DNA from: Gnetum montanum
Lineage: Eukaryota > Streptophyta > Gnetopsida > Gnetales > Gnetaceae
Direction: 5' to 3'
DNA length: 64,000 nucleotides
NCBI GenBank assembly: GCA_015680685.1
Contig: MNCI01007988.1
Coordinates: forward strand, 400,201-464,200
The notes beneath the pieces were generated by a model that was not told where the DNA came from, ran no database searches, and saw nothing but the letters and a program-made list of their open reading frames with translations. This document shows, one piece after another, positions 46,698-59,420 of this stretch (positions within the stretch are counted from its first letter, which is position 1; each line of letters starts with the position of its first letter). A program made the translations under genes and the position numbers.

Positions 46698-48840
46698 CAT
46701 AGTGTACATGAAAACTTAAGATCTATAGAATTCAATTGGATTGAACTTGACTTATTGTAATTTGTACTGTTAGGCATAGGGTATACTTTCCACTCATCAA
46801 TGGAGAAGGGAACCATCAATATGGGAAGTGATGACATGTTGCATATCACCCATTAGATATCCTCCAATAAACAACAGTGTAGGTGTAAGCATAGAACTAG
46901 ATGTAGATGTAGATAGAGGCATTGACATTGTTGTCATTACATCGTCATCATTGTTATCTTTTTCAATCATCATCATCATCATCATATTAGCTAAGATAAC
47001 AATAATTTCAATTGAGAACTACTCCAATGTGAGGTTGCACTCAAACACTACTACTTTATGTGCTAGTACTGCAACACTATCACTAACACTAGTACTACTA
47101 CTCTTGTTGTTATGCTATTACTGGCCATGGACATTCTCACCATCTCTATCATCATCATGCCTCCTCCTCCTCCTTCTCCTTCTCCTCTTGTTGCACTACT
47201 ATTGCTCCTATTTCTACTAGGTTGTGCATCCATGTTCATGTTGTAGTTGTAGTTGTTTCTCTTATTTCCACACTCTCACCTTGTCAATACAAAACAAAAC
47301 ACAAATAGAAAGAGAGAGAGAAAGAGGATACCAATTTCCTTTTCATTACCACCGATAAGATGCAGCAGTGTGCATGTATATAGAGATACAAAGCTATCAC
47401 TCACACATAATTAATAATACCAGACATTGGAAGAGTAAGAAAGATTAGTATTAATTTTCTTAAACTAAAACTAGGCAAGAGAGACACCATATCCCCCACC
47501 ATACATAGCCACATCTATTTTTTCTCCATAACTCCATTTTCTTATTTATTGCGTTAATTTTATTTCTTTCCTAGTGCATGGTCCTGATTTGGTGATATGT
47601 GAGATTAGTTCCAATAATCAAGCACCTTAAAGTCATTTATTACAAGGATGAAATGTTCTCCCAGAATTCAATCTTGCATTACCTTTTACGTCAGGCTGTT
47701 CCAAACTCAGCAATTGAAACAATCATGGCATTAACTTTGTATTAAAAATTTTACATTAATGTAATGTAATGGTGAAGACATTCAAGCTCTTGGAATGATG
47801 GTAGTGGAGTAGGATGGGATACTCTTTGTTTAGTGGCTCATATCTATTTGCTTGTATATTACACAGCCTTAACATTTATTATAGGGCTATTACTGCTTTG
47901 CAACTTCTTTTTTCTTTCTTCCAAGGTCATGATTTTATTGTTTTAATAACTTAACTTTAAATATTATAAAATACTATTATATAAATTAATATCTTTGCAT
48001 TTAAATTAAAACACATTGTAGTGATGAAGTTCAAATTTAAAACATTATTGCATGAAAAGATATTGTTTTGAAAATACTTCAAATCAACTTTAGTAGCAAT
48101 AATGTTTAATTTAAAATTAGAGTAATGACATCTTCATTAATTGAATTCTCAATGCTAAAAAAGGAGGGAACTTTAATAATTACAAGTAAAATATTTTATA
48201 TGTTAAATTATAAGTAATATTAACTTTTATAATTTTCATGTTACAAAGCTACAATGCATAATTAAATAATCAAGTATTCTATCAAAAAGTTAAAATGTTA
48301 GAAATTTTGTTTACACTACAATAGTATTATCATGTGTTTTTAATCAAATAATAGAGAGCTAAAAATAAATTTGATAATACTATCTAAATCACCTAAGACT
48401 TTATGTATTGTAAAACACAGCTAAGCGTTACACACTAACTTATGAAGTAAACTTGCTCAAAGACCTTTTTATGAGTGCTTTGTAAGAAAAAAGTCTTTGA
48501 AATTCAATACTTCTTCCAAATATATATACTATAAAATAGGTGTCATCATTTAGAATGATGCTAAGGTGATTGTTTCTTAGGTCATATGACCTAGGTCCTA
48601 GCTTTGATCTAGACACTTAAAACCTCCCCTTCTAAGATCTGAATTGCTTACAATGGTAAAGGAACTTGAGAAATAATTTAGTAAAACAAAAATAGATGGT
48701 AATTAATAAATTTTGAAATGATAAATTGCACAAATAACTTACATTGAAATTTTTTCAAGGCTTGTGGGGCTATTGGAACCTAAAATAAGTAAAACATACA
48801 TGCACCCCAAGATATATAATCCAATAAAAACTTTATATAA
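46698..48840. other. AT-rich sequence with simple repeats, no gene seen
   Basis: A (TCA)n tract at 46964-46984, a CTCCTCCT tract at 47160-47195 and a GA tract at 47306-47325. Apparent reading frames here follow the simple repeats. A 14-base palindrome AGGTCATATGACCT lies near 48582. Nothing else recognisable. Confidence 0.5.
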
Positions 48841-48854
48841 CTTAGCATTGCTCA

Positions 48855-48925
48855 CCAAAATCAAACCCATAACCTAGAGCTTCCAAATCAAGTGTCTTAC
48901 CACTAGGCTGAAACCTCATGGTTGT
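48855..48925 (-). repeat. tRNA-like SINE remnant 1
   Basis: Minus strand reads AGCCTAGTGGTAAGACACTT, then GGTTATGGGTTTGATTTTGG. The first resembles a pol III A box in tRNA context (TAGTGGTAAGACACTTG), the second a B box (GGTTTGATTTT for GGTTCGAATCC), about 30 bases apart. A diverged second copy is at 49640-49710. Confidence 0.45.
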
Positions 48926-49639
48926 CTTCACAACATTGTGATAATGTATAAATGGAGTTTATAAAGGTTTAATAAGAGTTATTAAAAAGAATGTTCACTA
49001 AGAGTTATTAAACTAATGTTCACTAATTTATTAAACTAATGTATAAATTTATCACATTAGGTAAAAAATTAAAAAGAATGTTCAATCTCCATTTTTTTAA
49101 GGAATAGAGGAAAAGAATGAGGACTTAGTTAAAGAAGTAAAAGTAGTGATAAACAAAATAATGCTTAATAAATTATCTAAAATCTAACAAATAATCTATT
49201 TTTAGCTAGAGAATTGTAAACCTAGACACATTGTTATTGAATCTAATAATATAGATGATAGATTCGAATTCTAGGAACATTGCAACTCCTTAGAAATTTA
49301 TAAAATCTAGGTAAACGAAGACCTTACAAAAATGGTACCTATAAAAAAATATATAGAATGGAAGAAAGTAAGAAAAGAGATAACAACATGTTTTGTATTA
49401 GTTTTAAATGCAAGAGGTAATTTAGTAATTATTAAAAATATATATGTTGAGATACATGCCATAGTAGGTCAATGTTAAATCGTTTGTTTATATTAACAAC
49501 CAACCCATTATGACTAGGATAAAAGAAAAAAGATGAAATTAAAACTAAAATTTTTACCTACATCCACTAAGACTCCTTGGATCTATTAAACTAATTTTAG
49601 AATTACTTTTACAAAATTCTTTTTAAGTCATAACTTAAT

Positions 49640-49710
49640 GTTACCTATTGAAATCAAACCATTGATCTAGGGTTACCAAGCCAAAACTCTTTCCACAAAG
49701 ATGATGCTAA
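49640..49710 (-). repeat. tRNA-like SINE remnant 2
   Basis: Minus strand contains TGGAAAGAGTTTTGGCTTGG, then CCCTAGATCAATGGTTTGAT. Matches copy 1 in order and spacing but has no good A box. Confidence 0.35.
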
Positions 49711-51640
49711 AACATTTTTAAAAATTTTAAAAATATATAAGATGTCTTAAAAGTGAATTTTTAAACATATTGATTAGTAGTAAGTAAAGTCAAGATGCTA
49801 TATAATATATCTTTTTTTTAGTAAATTTAACATTTTCGCTACAAATTTGAGGCAAAAAGAAAAGCTTCTAATAATAGTTGAATAGTTACTTTTTTAACAA
49901 TATTATTATTTTTATTTTAGAGGCTCAAAGATGGGAATTTTTCCATTGTATTGTTATTTGCTCATAATCTATGATTGATGGTTTCCTTTTTTAGTCAAAA
50001 GTGCTTTATCATTGTCTTTACAAGAAATACTTTATTAAGAAGTAAATTCCCATAGGGGTGCTTTTGAATAAGGGCAAGGCTTAATCATTTTTCTACACTA
50101 GAGGGGAGGTTTTTCATGATAGGTCATAAAGATGAAAATCTAAAAAGGCATCCTCAAAACTATTGGGCTTTTTTCTTAGACTCTTTCTTCACTACTAATT
50201 TAATGTACTTTTATTTTTTAAAATATTATTATTTATTTTTTGGGATCCAACACCTTCATCCCCAAATAAATTCAACATTTTCTGTATTCTTAAGCCTTAA
50301 GAAATTGAAGACTCTTCATACATTTTTATTCCTTATTTTACTATTTTATCTTTTGATAATAAAAGAAATGCAAATCATGGAAGATAATTTGAATGTTTAT
50401 TGTATTAATTTGAAATTTTCTTTAATAGCAAGTTTAAATAAAGAAAAGTAGATGAATATAATTATTATGTTTAGTTAAAAATAGTAGATTAGCTATATAG
50501 ATCATCATCGAGAGCCATAATGCTCATCCCAAGAAGTGGGTTTTAAGAGGGTTGGTAGATAGCTTAGTTATATATCTAGACTATATATTCATAATTTGGT
50601 CAAGAGAATTTGGTCAAGAGAATATTTTTTGTTGATGGAGAATAAGATTTTTGTATTAAAAAAATTTATGATCTCTAAATGAAGAACAAAATTTGTATCT
50701 CCTAAATTATACACTCTCCCTATTAATGAAACCCAAATTGTATTCTTCTTCAAAAGGTCATGAAATTTATTATAAACTCTACCCGAAGAAAAATAATCCA
50801 TGGTAAAATCTGCTGATGTGTTGCATTTTCTACCTTTTTTATAGATGATTTTTTCATTGTAAAGATGTGGTTCTCTATTTATGCATTAGAGTTGATTCTA
50901 ATTTCTTGAACACAAAAAGAGAAGTTCTAAGTTAGTGTGAAGTGGTGAAAATGTATAGCATTGCATGTAAAAGAGGGAGAGGTATAGGTTATCATCAAAA
51001 AATCATCATAATGGATATTATAAAGGTCATGGATATTTTATAGAGTTTTCAAGTCCAAAAGAAGGCTATAGAAGCTATGCAATGTTGCAACATGCTTAAA
51101 GGAGAAACCAGTAGTAAAGAGGAAAAGGAGTTTTGTATAAATGAGAGATTTCAAAACCTTGATCAATCAACCTACAAACAACTATAACTATATAATGCAT
51201 TAGTAGTGTTAAATCATGAAAAGGGGGAAAGATTCTCGTGAGTCTTGTCTTAGGTGGAAACATAAGTAAAGATTGATATTCCTTGTTTTGATGGTACCAT
51301 GGACTCCCAATCCTATACTTGATTAGATTAGACACATGTAATCATGTTTTGATTTGGAGGAGATTGAAGAAGCCAACATGTTGAAAATCAATCTGACAAT
51401 GTTAACAACCCTTGTTATTACTTGATGAGAAAAGATACAGTTGGAGTGGTGATTGAAGGTTAAAGAGAGAATCAAAAAATGATCATGATTTCTACAAAAA
51501 ATAAAAAAATAAGTTTCTTTTATTTTATTATAGCTAAGATATTTATTTAAAATTAAATGATTTGAGATAGAAAGAGAAGAGTAAGTTCCCTATATGAAGG
51601 AGTTTCAATGCCTATTTATTCATGTAGAGCTTGTGGAGGA
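49711..51640. other. AT-rich sequence, nothing recognised
   Basis: Short open frames only (for instance 50116-50451), with biased Phe/Leu/Tyr content typical of chance frames in AT-rich DNA. Confidence 0.4.
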
Positions 51641-52580
51641 AATAATGAAATGACCATGGTGACTCTAGTAACTATAAAGGAGGCCTACCAGTTGGTGTTA
51701 AAGGTGAAGAGGAAGTTGAATAGAAGAGTAAAATAATAAAGAATGAAGAAATAAAACCATGAATAAGGAAAAACAACACCAACCACAGATGTAGATTGCT
51801 ACATCATAAAAGAACAAAATACCAACAAGAGAAACATTTTGTAAATAAAAATTGTAGAAGACATTATTATGATTTTAATTATGGGAGAGGTGCACACAAT
51901 TATGATAACCATGATGATGGAAATTTTTCATTCTCAAGAACTTGCTACAAAAGAAAGAAGTTTAGGCCTAAATCAACAAACTACCCTTAAAGAATTAGAG
52001 GTGAAACCTATCACATCGAATCACCAACCACATAAGCTACATCAACTATTAGTGAGCCAAAGGACATGGCATGCTGGTTATGAATAAAAACACTAGTGGA
52101 AGTGAAATTTGAGGAAGGTACTACTGTAGAAATCACTGCTCAGATGATAGTAAAATCAATGATCTTGCAAACTATATAATAATCAAAGAATGAGAAAAGA
52201 ATAAGTCTTAAAATTTTAGATTAGATGTTGAGCTAAAATTATTCAAATTATTGTGGATAATGCAAGTTCAGATAATTTTATGTACAAATATATGTAGTAG
52301 TTGTGGTCATAAGCCAAACCACATCCTAAATTGTACATCATTACTAGTTGCATCAACGTACTAATCACCAAATAATATAATAATGATTGATGAGTTTCTA
52401 GATGAGAAGGTTTTCTTATTTTGTATTCTAAGATATTATCCCCATAGATACATGACACATGGTTTTGGAAAAATCATGGTGGTATGATAGACACCTAGTG
52501 ATTGATTCATGGTGTAACACTAGCATCATGAAGAAAGAGGATTTATGTTTTTCTTACATGATGAAAACCCAAAGAACTTG
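51640..52580 (+). pseudogene. Eroded Ty3/gypsy gag-protease remnant (chromovirus-like)
   Basis: IKEAYQLVLKVKRKLNRR (about 51680) resembles the EAYxxALKVEEKL helix at the end of chromovirus-type gag. IVDNASSDNFMYKYM (about 52250) resembles the protease start IxDGGSxENxVS, and KPHPKLYIIT that follows resembles the EPHPKPYxL block. WYDRHLVIDSWCNTSIM (about 52472) matches the WQYDRRVxHDGxxNxYxF block after protease. Many stops. Assigned by pattern only; RT was not found. Confidence 0.5.
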
Positions 52581-52644
52581 GTAGTTTGACAACCATTATC
52601 ACCAAAATAAAATTGCATGGTAAGAAGAATGAAGATGGATGAAA

Positions 52645-53115
52645 TGATTATTTTTTTTATTTAGGAGATCCTAAGTTCAAGGTTGGAAGTTAGTCAAACA
52701 CAAACTTGGGTCCAAAAAGACTACCCAAGTTAAGGAAAATAATGGCAAATAAGTAGGTGAAGAAAACTTACCAAACTTAAAATCTATGAGTTGAGCATAT
52801 GGAATCATGGTTCAGGATTAACTATGAAGGTATAAGAGGATATGGTTATCAGGTTAGCTAAAATTGTTTTCTTCATCAAAAGAGTACAATTTTTAGGCTA
52901 CATGGAGAAAATTGACATGTTGATACTAGGTAGTCAAAAAAAAAGTATAGATGTGCATCATGAAAATGAATGATTAGTTGTGATGGTGAAACTAAAGTAC
53001 ATCATGATGATTGGGAAGGAAGAACTGTGATGGTGGGAAAATTCCCAATACATGTTAACCCAAGAGATCCATAATAATACCACCCAAATATGAGACATGT
53101 ATATTATCTACCAAC
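52645..53115 (+). repeat. Diverged direct repeat, copy 1
   Basis: About 470 bases matching 54165-54605 at many points: AAGTTCAAGGTTGGAAG, GGAAAATAATGGC, ATGAGTTGAGCATATGGAAT, TACATGGAGAAA, CCACACCATGATGAT-like, CACATGTTAACCCAAG and TATTATCTACCAACTT. Identity is moderate by eye. Confidence 0.6.
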
Positions 53116-53130
53116 TTGGAGATAATGGTG

Positions 53131-54016
53131 TAGGGACACCTCTTTCAATCTCCTTGTTTTACCCTACATGTTTTTTTTTGTAGGTTTTAAGCTTGAAGAA
53201 TATGTTTTGGGAGGCTAGGAGATGTCTTGGTTAATACTTGGAGGTGATAAGAGACTTCTTGAATTTAGAGGAGATATGTTGGCCAAATGTGAAACTTCTT
53301 AGATGAGACATTTTAGACATGATGTCTCATGCAAGACATCTTGGGCCAAGTGTCTTGGCCCATAAGAAGTCTTGGAAAATAGTAGATGTCTTTCCTAAGA
53401 GATGGGTGGACTCAAAGATGACTTAAGAAGATCAAAGATGATCGATATGGATGGGGAAATTTTCAAAAACATCCACCCAAACTTAGGAAACAAAAAAGAA
53501 GGCAAGGAAGCATGGAAAATAGTGGAATATCTTCAATTAGAGCTTGGAGAAGGTTTCCTAGGATTTTTCTTATCTCTTTTTTCTATATAATTATGATATA
53601 TGTTTCATGTTAGTGTATGGAAGCAATCACCAGGAGACATAATCCAAGAGTCAAAAATAAAGCTCTCGATGGAGGAGACCTTATGCAAGAAGAGAGCTTA
53701 TGTAAGGAAAATTGAGTGAAAGGAAAGGAAGAGCACTTGATGGATGCTAAGGGAATCTCTTACAAGTCTCTTTTCTTGAGCTTTGGCTTCATGATGAGCT
53801 ATTGATGATTGACAGGGGATAAGTGTGTTCTCTAATATCTTAGGGAGAGTAGTGAGTTGAACTTGGCTTCTCATATTTAATGTATTTTCTCTATATTTTA
53901 AGAGTTTTCTTAATATAAGAGTTATTATCTTCATTTCACTATGTTTTTTTCTTTTTCTAGGCTAATTCTACTTGGAAGTTGTGGATTAGGTCCTATTAGG
54001 ATCTATCAAGGTGCCA
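53131..54016 (+). mobile_element. Possible LTR between the direct repeats
   Basis: Begins TGTAGGGACACCTC, ends AAGGTGCCA, followed by TTGCATCAGAT at 54020-54030, close to TTGGTATCAGAG, the initiator-Met tRNA primer site used by many copia and chromovirus elements. TATATAATTATGATATATG near 53583. Contains short inverted words AAGACATCTTGGGCC and GGCCCATAAGAAGTCTT near 53330-53375. Weak: no second copy. Confidence 0.3.
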
Positions 54017-54164
54017 ACCTTGCATCAGATAACCTAAAATTTCACTATGGAATTCTATTATGAACATCAAACATAGAACTACCGCCCTACCTATATTAAG
54101 TTATTATATGTGATTTTTGAGAAAAAATATTTGTTGAGGTGATGGATCAAAACATTAGTTTTAT

Positions 54165-54605
54165 TGCTTTAGAGATCTCAAGTTCAATGCCGAAAGCTAG
54201 ATAGACACCACCTTATGTTCAGAAAGAGGTTGGTTAAGCTAAGAAAAATAATGAATAACAAGTAGCTCGTGAAAGCTAACTAGAACCAGAATCCATAAGT
54301 TGAGAATATGAAGTCATAGTTCAAGGCCAACTATGATATTTTTCTTTATAAAAAGGTAGAAATTATGAGTTACATGGAGAAATTTAATAAAGATTAATAT
54401 TGGATGGCCAAATGCCAAAGTAAACATAATCAGCATGGAAAAAATGATCAATCACAATGGCAAAACTAAACCACACCATGATGATTTTTAAGGAAGACAC
54501 CATGGTGGTGAAAAAATGCTTAACACATGTCAATCCAAGTAATTCACAAGAAACCATGACTTAAATATAAGACACTTCTATTATCTGTAAACTTAAGTTT
54601 AAGGT
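54165..54605 (+). repeat. Diverged direct repeat, copy 2, plus partial third copy
   Basis: Second copy of the unit at 52645-53115. In addition GAACTACCGCCCTACC (54075) and AACTACCACCCTATTT (54640), each followed by a similar AAGTT...TGTGATTTT stretch, show that the segment just before copy 2 is repeated just after it. Confidence 0.55.
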
Positions 54606-54969
54606 AGAATTCAATCATGGGAGTTTAATGGGGATAATAGATGTACAACTACCACCCTATTTACATAAAGTTGTTTATGTGATTTTCAAAAAATATTTGT
54701 AAATGAAAATCTACATGGAATGACAAGAATCAAAACCATGAAAGATTCATAAAATTATGGAAACTTTGAAATCACTAAAAATGACAAAAGTTCTTTAGAT
54801 TTGAGTCAAGATAAAAATTTTAGTATGAAACAAGATGTATGCATATTATCCAAACTAGAAATGGTTGAACCTATAAATTCTCATGAAACCCTAATTTCCA
54901 AAAATTACTAAAAAGTATTTAATTAATCTCACAATTAATGAATAAAAATAAATCATATTTAAAGATGAG

Positions 54970-55515
54970 TGTTACATCCCATTTCCAAATGATGATGCTA
55001 CCTAATAAAGATGATGCCTTTCATAACAAGTGTTATTGTTATTTTAGCAATACCTAAAGGGCATGTTATAATAGCAAACATATCTCTTAGGATATCCTTT
55101 GGGATTTTTACCTAAGGAATTTATACCCAAGGGTTAGAAGTTGTGCTAGCATGGAGTGGTGGAGCCAGTATAGGCAAGTCATGGAAGCCAGGTGAAGTAG
55201 GATAGAAAGTGGACTAGCCATCACTTCTGGCTGGGTTATAGGCCTAACTATGGTGGTAGTGCTAGATTGCCTCTAATGGATAGATGCCAAAGGAAGAAAA
55301 CCCAAAGGAACATTCTTAGAGTAAGATCTAGATATGCTATTTCATATGAATAAAACATTCTTTTCTTTTTCTTTCTGCATTTTTCCTATTATTTCCTTTA
55401 TATATAATGTCAAATATCACATATATTTCACATTTGTTATATTTTCTTTCATATGCATAATGTCTAATATATCGTATATTTGATATTTGCCATGATATCT
55501 AGGGATGGGATGTCA
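54970..55515 (+). mobile_element. LTR of an unidentified element with Met-tRNA primer site
   Basis: Begins TGTTACATCCCAT and ends ATGGGATGTCA: the ends are near inverted repeats. TGGTATCAAAG at 55520-55530, four bases after the LTR end, matches the initiator-Met primer site TGGTATCAGAG. TATATATAAT near 55398. No second LTR found. Downstream (55530-56350) no gag could be recognised. Confidence 0.55.
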
Positions 55516-55530
55516 AAATTGGTATCAAAG

Positions 55531-56817
55531 AAAACCATGATCTAAGGGCTAACAACAACATGAATCTGATGATGAACCTTGAAGCCATAACATAAGGAAA
55601 GTTATTGATCATCACTGAATGCATCATATGTATATGATGTAAGTCAGAAGATACCTTTGCATTTATTTCACAAATAATAGATCAAGCATCTAGATCCCAA
55701 CAACCAACAAAATTCTTTCATGGATATCATTAACTAATAAAGATCTGATACATCTCATCAAAATTCATCAATTAAAAGATAATTTGTATGATAATGATAC
55801 ACTAGTCTAGGTAAATCTTACCCATCTTAATACTATTAATTTATTAGGTTCATTATTAAATTTCTTTCAAGAAATGTTAGTATCCATGATCTAAAATGAT
55901 CTTGTTTTGTCAAAATTCACTATCCAAGTAATCTAGAATACTTCAAGTTACCATATGTCAACCTAAAAATGTTAGTTCAACAAAATAAGCTATTTTGATC
56001 TTTTTAATTCCTAAAATTTTAAATTCACTTTTTAACCCTAAGACTATGTCCAATGCCTGGTAATCATCAAGACAATTCCAACGGTACAAATTTCATCTTG
56101 ATTGGACTTATGGTTTGGGAAATGTTGATGTTTAAAGTCTCTTGTTATATGTAAATTAAAATAATATTAAATTATTAAATTTTTGTTATTATTTAAAAAA
56201 TTATCAAAATTTTAGGTTAGGAAATTAACTTGGAATTTCTTTTTACATAAACCAAATCCTTAGCCTATCATCAGCTAAATCACCATGTCAACTGCCAAGG
56301 CAAGGTGAAATAAAATAATAATAAAATGTTAAAAACAAATTTTTGTAGGCTACATTAGCTTGAAAATGCCACACAATCCCTATAGGCCATTATGGTTGTA
56401 ATATGCCCATGCAAGCCTACAGGTGGTGTTGGCCCTAACAAGGCTATCATAGCACGTAGGCTACCATTGGCCTTTGTTGCCTACCATGTACCTTGCCACC
56501 TACTATGCAATGCATCAATCTACCCTTGTAGCCAATGTCACTATGCCATGCTTGAGCCTATCGGCCACTTCCATTCTTGTGCTTGTAGTCATCCACCAAC
56601 TCTAATGCTAATCCCTAGCCACCACCACTTATTTCTGTTGCAACCTACACTGCACTCTACTACCACTCATTGCCTATAGCTACAATCACCTATTCTAACT
56701 TGGAGCACTACCACGCACACCCTACAATCATATGCCCTTCTACCACACCTGCATGCTACCCCTACCATGTTTTTCATAGTCGCTATTGGCTACACTAATA
56801 CTACTCATTGGTTCCAT
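55531..56817. other. AT-rich then C-rich sequence, no gene seen
   Basis: 55531-56340 is AT-rich without a supported frame and might be the interior of the element whose LTR ends at 55515. 56390-56800 is richer in C with irregular CCTACCA and CCACC words; the open frame 56392-56679 looks like a by-product of that composition. Confidence 0.4.
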
Positions 56818-57182
56818 GAATCATCGCCTTGCATGTTATCAATCATCACCTCCCATTTAGTGGATCATCACCTTAAATGCCATTGATCATTGCCTCCCCT
56901 ACACTTGATCATCACCTCCCCTGTCATGGATCATTGCCTTCCATGCCACTAATCATCACCTCTCATGTCATTGATCATTAACTACCATGCCACTAATCAT
57001 TTCCTACCACATCATAAATCATCACCTTCCATACCACCAATCATCACCTTCCATGTCATTGATCATTAACTACCATGCCACTGATCATAGTCTCCAATGC
57101 CACCAATCATCATCTCCAGTACCATTGATCATCACCTCCTCTACCATTGTTCATTGCCTCCTCTACCATTGATCATCGCCTT
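56818..57182. repeat. Minisatellite, about 21-bp unit
   Basis: About seventeen copies of a unit like CACTGATCATCACCTCCCAT, with period mostly 21 bases and internal variation in CACC/TTGC and the central pyrimidines. It contains the palindrome TGATCA in many copies. Confidence 0.8.
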
Positions 57183-58680
57183 CCCCTCTAGCACCAAAAA
57201 AACCCTCATTATCACTGCATTTTGGGGCTATGTAGGCTCTACTGATGGGCTGTGTTGGCCTCATTTGAGATCATTCAAGCCCTAAGATGGATCGTGCAGG
57301 CCCTAACAAGGCTCAACAAAATAGTCATGTTGTCACCAATGGTAGGAAACGTTACACCATTGCTGCCTAGCTTGGCCACCAACATCGCTAGTAGCCTCCT
57401 CAAACTTCATCACTAGCACACTACCATGGTCATTACCATCATCATCCCTACTACCTATAATGAAGAAATTTTTCATCAATAGATGGAAAATTCGAAATTT
57501 CTGTCAATTGACAAAAATTTTGAAATACTCGTTAGCTAATATAAAAATATAAAATTTTTCTTATTAGTCATCAATTTAAATTAAAAACATGCATAAATAT
57601 TTTCAAAAATTCAAAATTGGCACCTTGGTAACAATAGGGATAAAAACTTCATCATTAAGCACTCGTTCTGTAGTAGAACTAGAATGGGTGATCTTTTGAG
57701 AAGTCTCATTTTTTTGTGCTAAAGATCTTATACTATAGAAGCCATAACTTTTGATTTTGAAAGCCTTTTTTAGTGAATGAAAACTTTCTTTCTATACTTT
57801 TCAACCTTTCGAACCTAATGATGAATTTAGATCTATCCTAAGAAACCCCAAAAATTAGTTTTTACTCCTTACCCAACATAATGGTTGAACATCCTCAAAA
57901 GTTTAATTTTCACACTTGACCATACGATGTCCATTTTCAACATATGAATAGTCATTTTCAACATTTTTCACCCTTCTAAACTCAATGTAGAGGTTATATT
58001 TATTATCCAAGAATCCACTAATTTGATGATATCATAAATTCAATGTTTTGGGCTTTTAGATTAGTGCATAACACTTACAGATAGTCTTAAGATCACTATG
58101 GCATGTCATTAATTACACTGCCAAAGTTAGTTTTCTTAAGGTGGATAGAAAGGCCATTAAGAATTAGATAATATATTTACATATTACTAAAAATATATGA
58201 TGTCATTAAATATTACTAAAATTAGATAATGTAATTATAACATTAATTAATGTAGTTATTTAGTTGATGTAGTTGGTTATTAGTTGATGTATTAGTTAAT
58301 GCTCAGTTGATGTATTAGTTGAGGAAACAGAACAATATTCAACTATCTAGAAAAGGTATATTAATCTGTCCTACAATAAAAACACATGGTAGAACAACAT
58401 GGAGACTCAAAATATTCTTTCAACTAGGATTATGATACTCATGAAGATAAATGACTTAGAAAAGAATCCAAGAATGAGAACAAAAGTTGCAACATACAAC
58501 ATGCTTGTAAGATCCCTGATGAGTGAGAAATAACAACTGCTATGTCCATCATGGGCCTTAGATTGGCATGAATATTGATATCCATGCATCTTAGTAGAGT
58601 TAGAAGAATTTGGATGCATTTGTCATGATGTAAAATAGACAAGAATAATTAGGTGCTCGTAGAATTGGAGTCTCTACAAG
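57183..58680. other. AT-rich spacer with a short tandem repeat
   Basis: No gene seen. 58240-58335 has five to six copies of GTTGATGTATTAGTT or TTAATGTAGTTATTTA. Elsewhere mixed AT-rich sequence. Confidence 0.45.
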
Positions 58681-58689
58681 ATTCTCCTT

Positions 58690-59420
58690 AAGCTATTAGA
58701 ATGTCTTTTAGCATTCCTTTGTCCATATGATAGAGCATCTTCATTTTTGAGCTCAACCAATGATTTCATGATCTTAGAGAAATTTTCTATGAATTATTAG
58801 TAGTAGCTACTATGCCCAAAGAATGACCAAACATATTTAATAGTTTCTGATTGGTGGGTTATTCCTTGCATGATTCAAATCTTTTCAGGATTCACCTCAA
58901 TCCATACTTAATAAATTCTATGCACCAACATAATGCCTTCATAGACCATTACATGGATGTTTTGCTAGTTGAGCTGAAGATTAGTCTCCTTGCACCTTTT
59001 AAGTACTTTCTCAAGGTGATCTAGGGCTTGTTCAAATGTAGCACCATAGGTGGAGAAGTCATCCATGAAGACCTCCACATTGCTACCAATTTATTGCTAA
59101 AAAATACTTAGGACAAGACATTGAAAATTTTTAGGGGAATTACACAAATCAAAGGCATCTTACAATATGCAAAAGTTCCCCAAATACTTTTGAATGTTGT
59201 TTTGGCTTGATCCTTAGGTATAATAGCCATTATAACCATCTAGGAAGCTATAATATCAATGCCCAAAAATACTGTCTAGCACCTAGTCCACAAATGAAAA
59301 TGAAAATGATCTTTGAATGTTGTCAGGTTCAATAGCCTAAAATCAATACAAACCTATCATTTCTGACCCTTTTTTGGCATAATTACAAATGGTCTAACCC
59401 AGTTACTATACCTCTTTGGC
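58690..59420 (-). pseudogene. Element E reverse transcriptase
   Basis: Minus-strand reading: WVRPFVIMPKKG (about 59400), YYSFLDGYNGYY (about 59235), VEVFMDDFSTYGATFEQALD then HLEKVLKRCKETNLQLN (about 59080-58985), and HVMVYEGIMLVHRIY. These are the RT blocks of plant Athila-type gypsy, with catalytic FMDD present. Many stops and some frame changes. Confidence 0.75.

Noticed and set aside
46828-47220. Open frame of 130 codons
   Set aside because: Encoded by TCA and CTCCTC simple repeats; Leu/Ser/Ile runs only.
48575-48595. Palindrome AGGTCATATGACCT as a regulatory site
   Set aside because: Isolated 14-base palindrome without repeats or a gene nearby; likely chance.
51640-52580. Copia gag and integrase leader
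   Set aside because: The first impression came from a Cys-His stretch and WxIDS; the block order (EAYxLVLKV, VDxxSSxNF, KPHPK, WYDRHLVID) fits gypsy protease better.
56987-57285. Open frames of about 60 codons with His/Ser/Leu repeats
   Set aside because: Products of the minisatellite.
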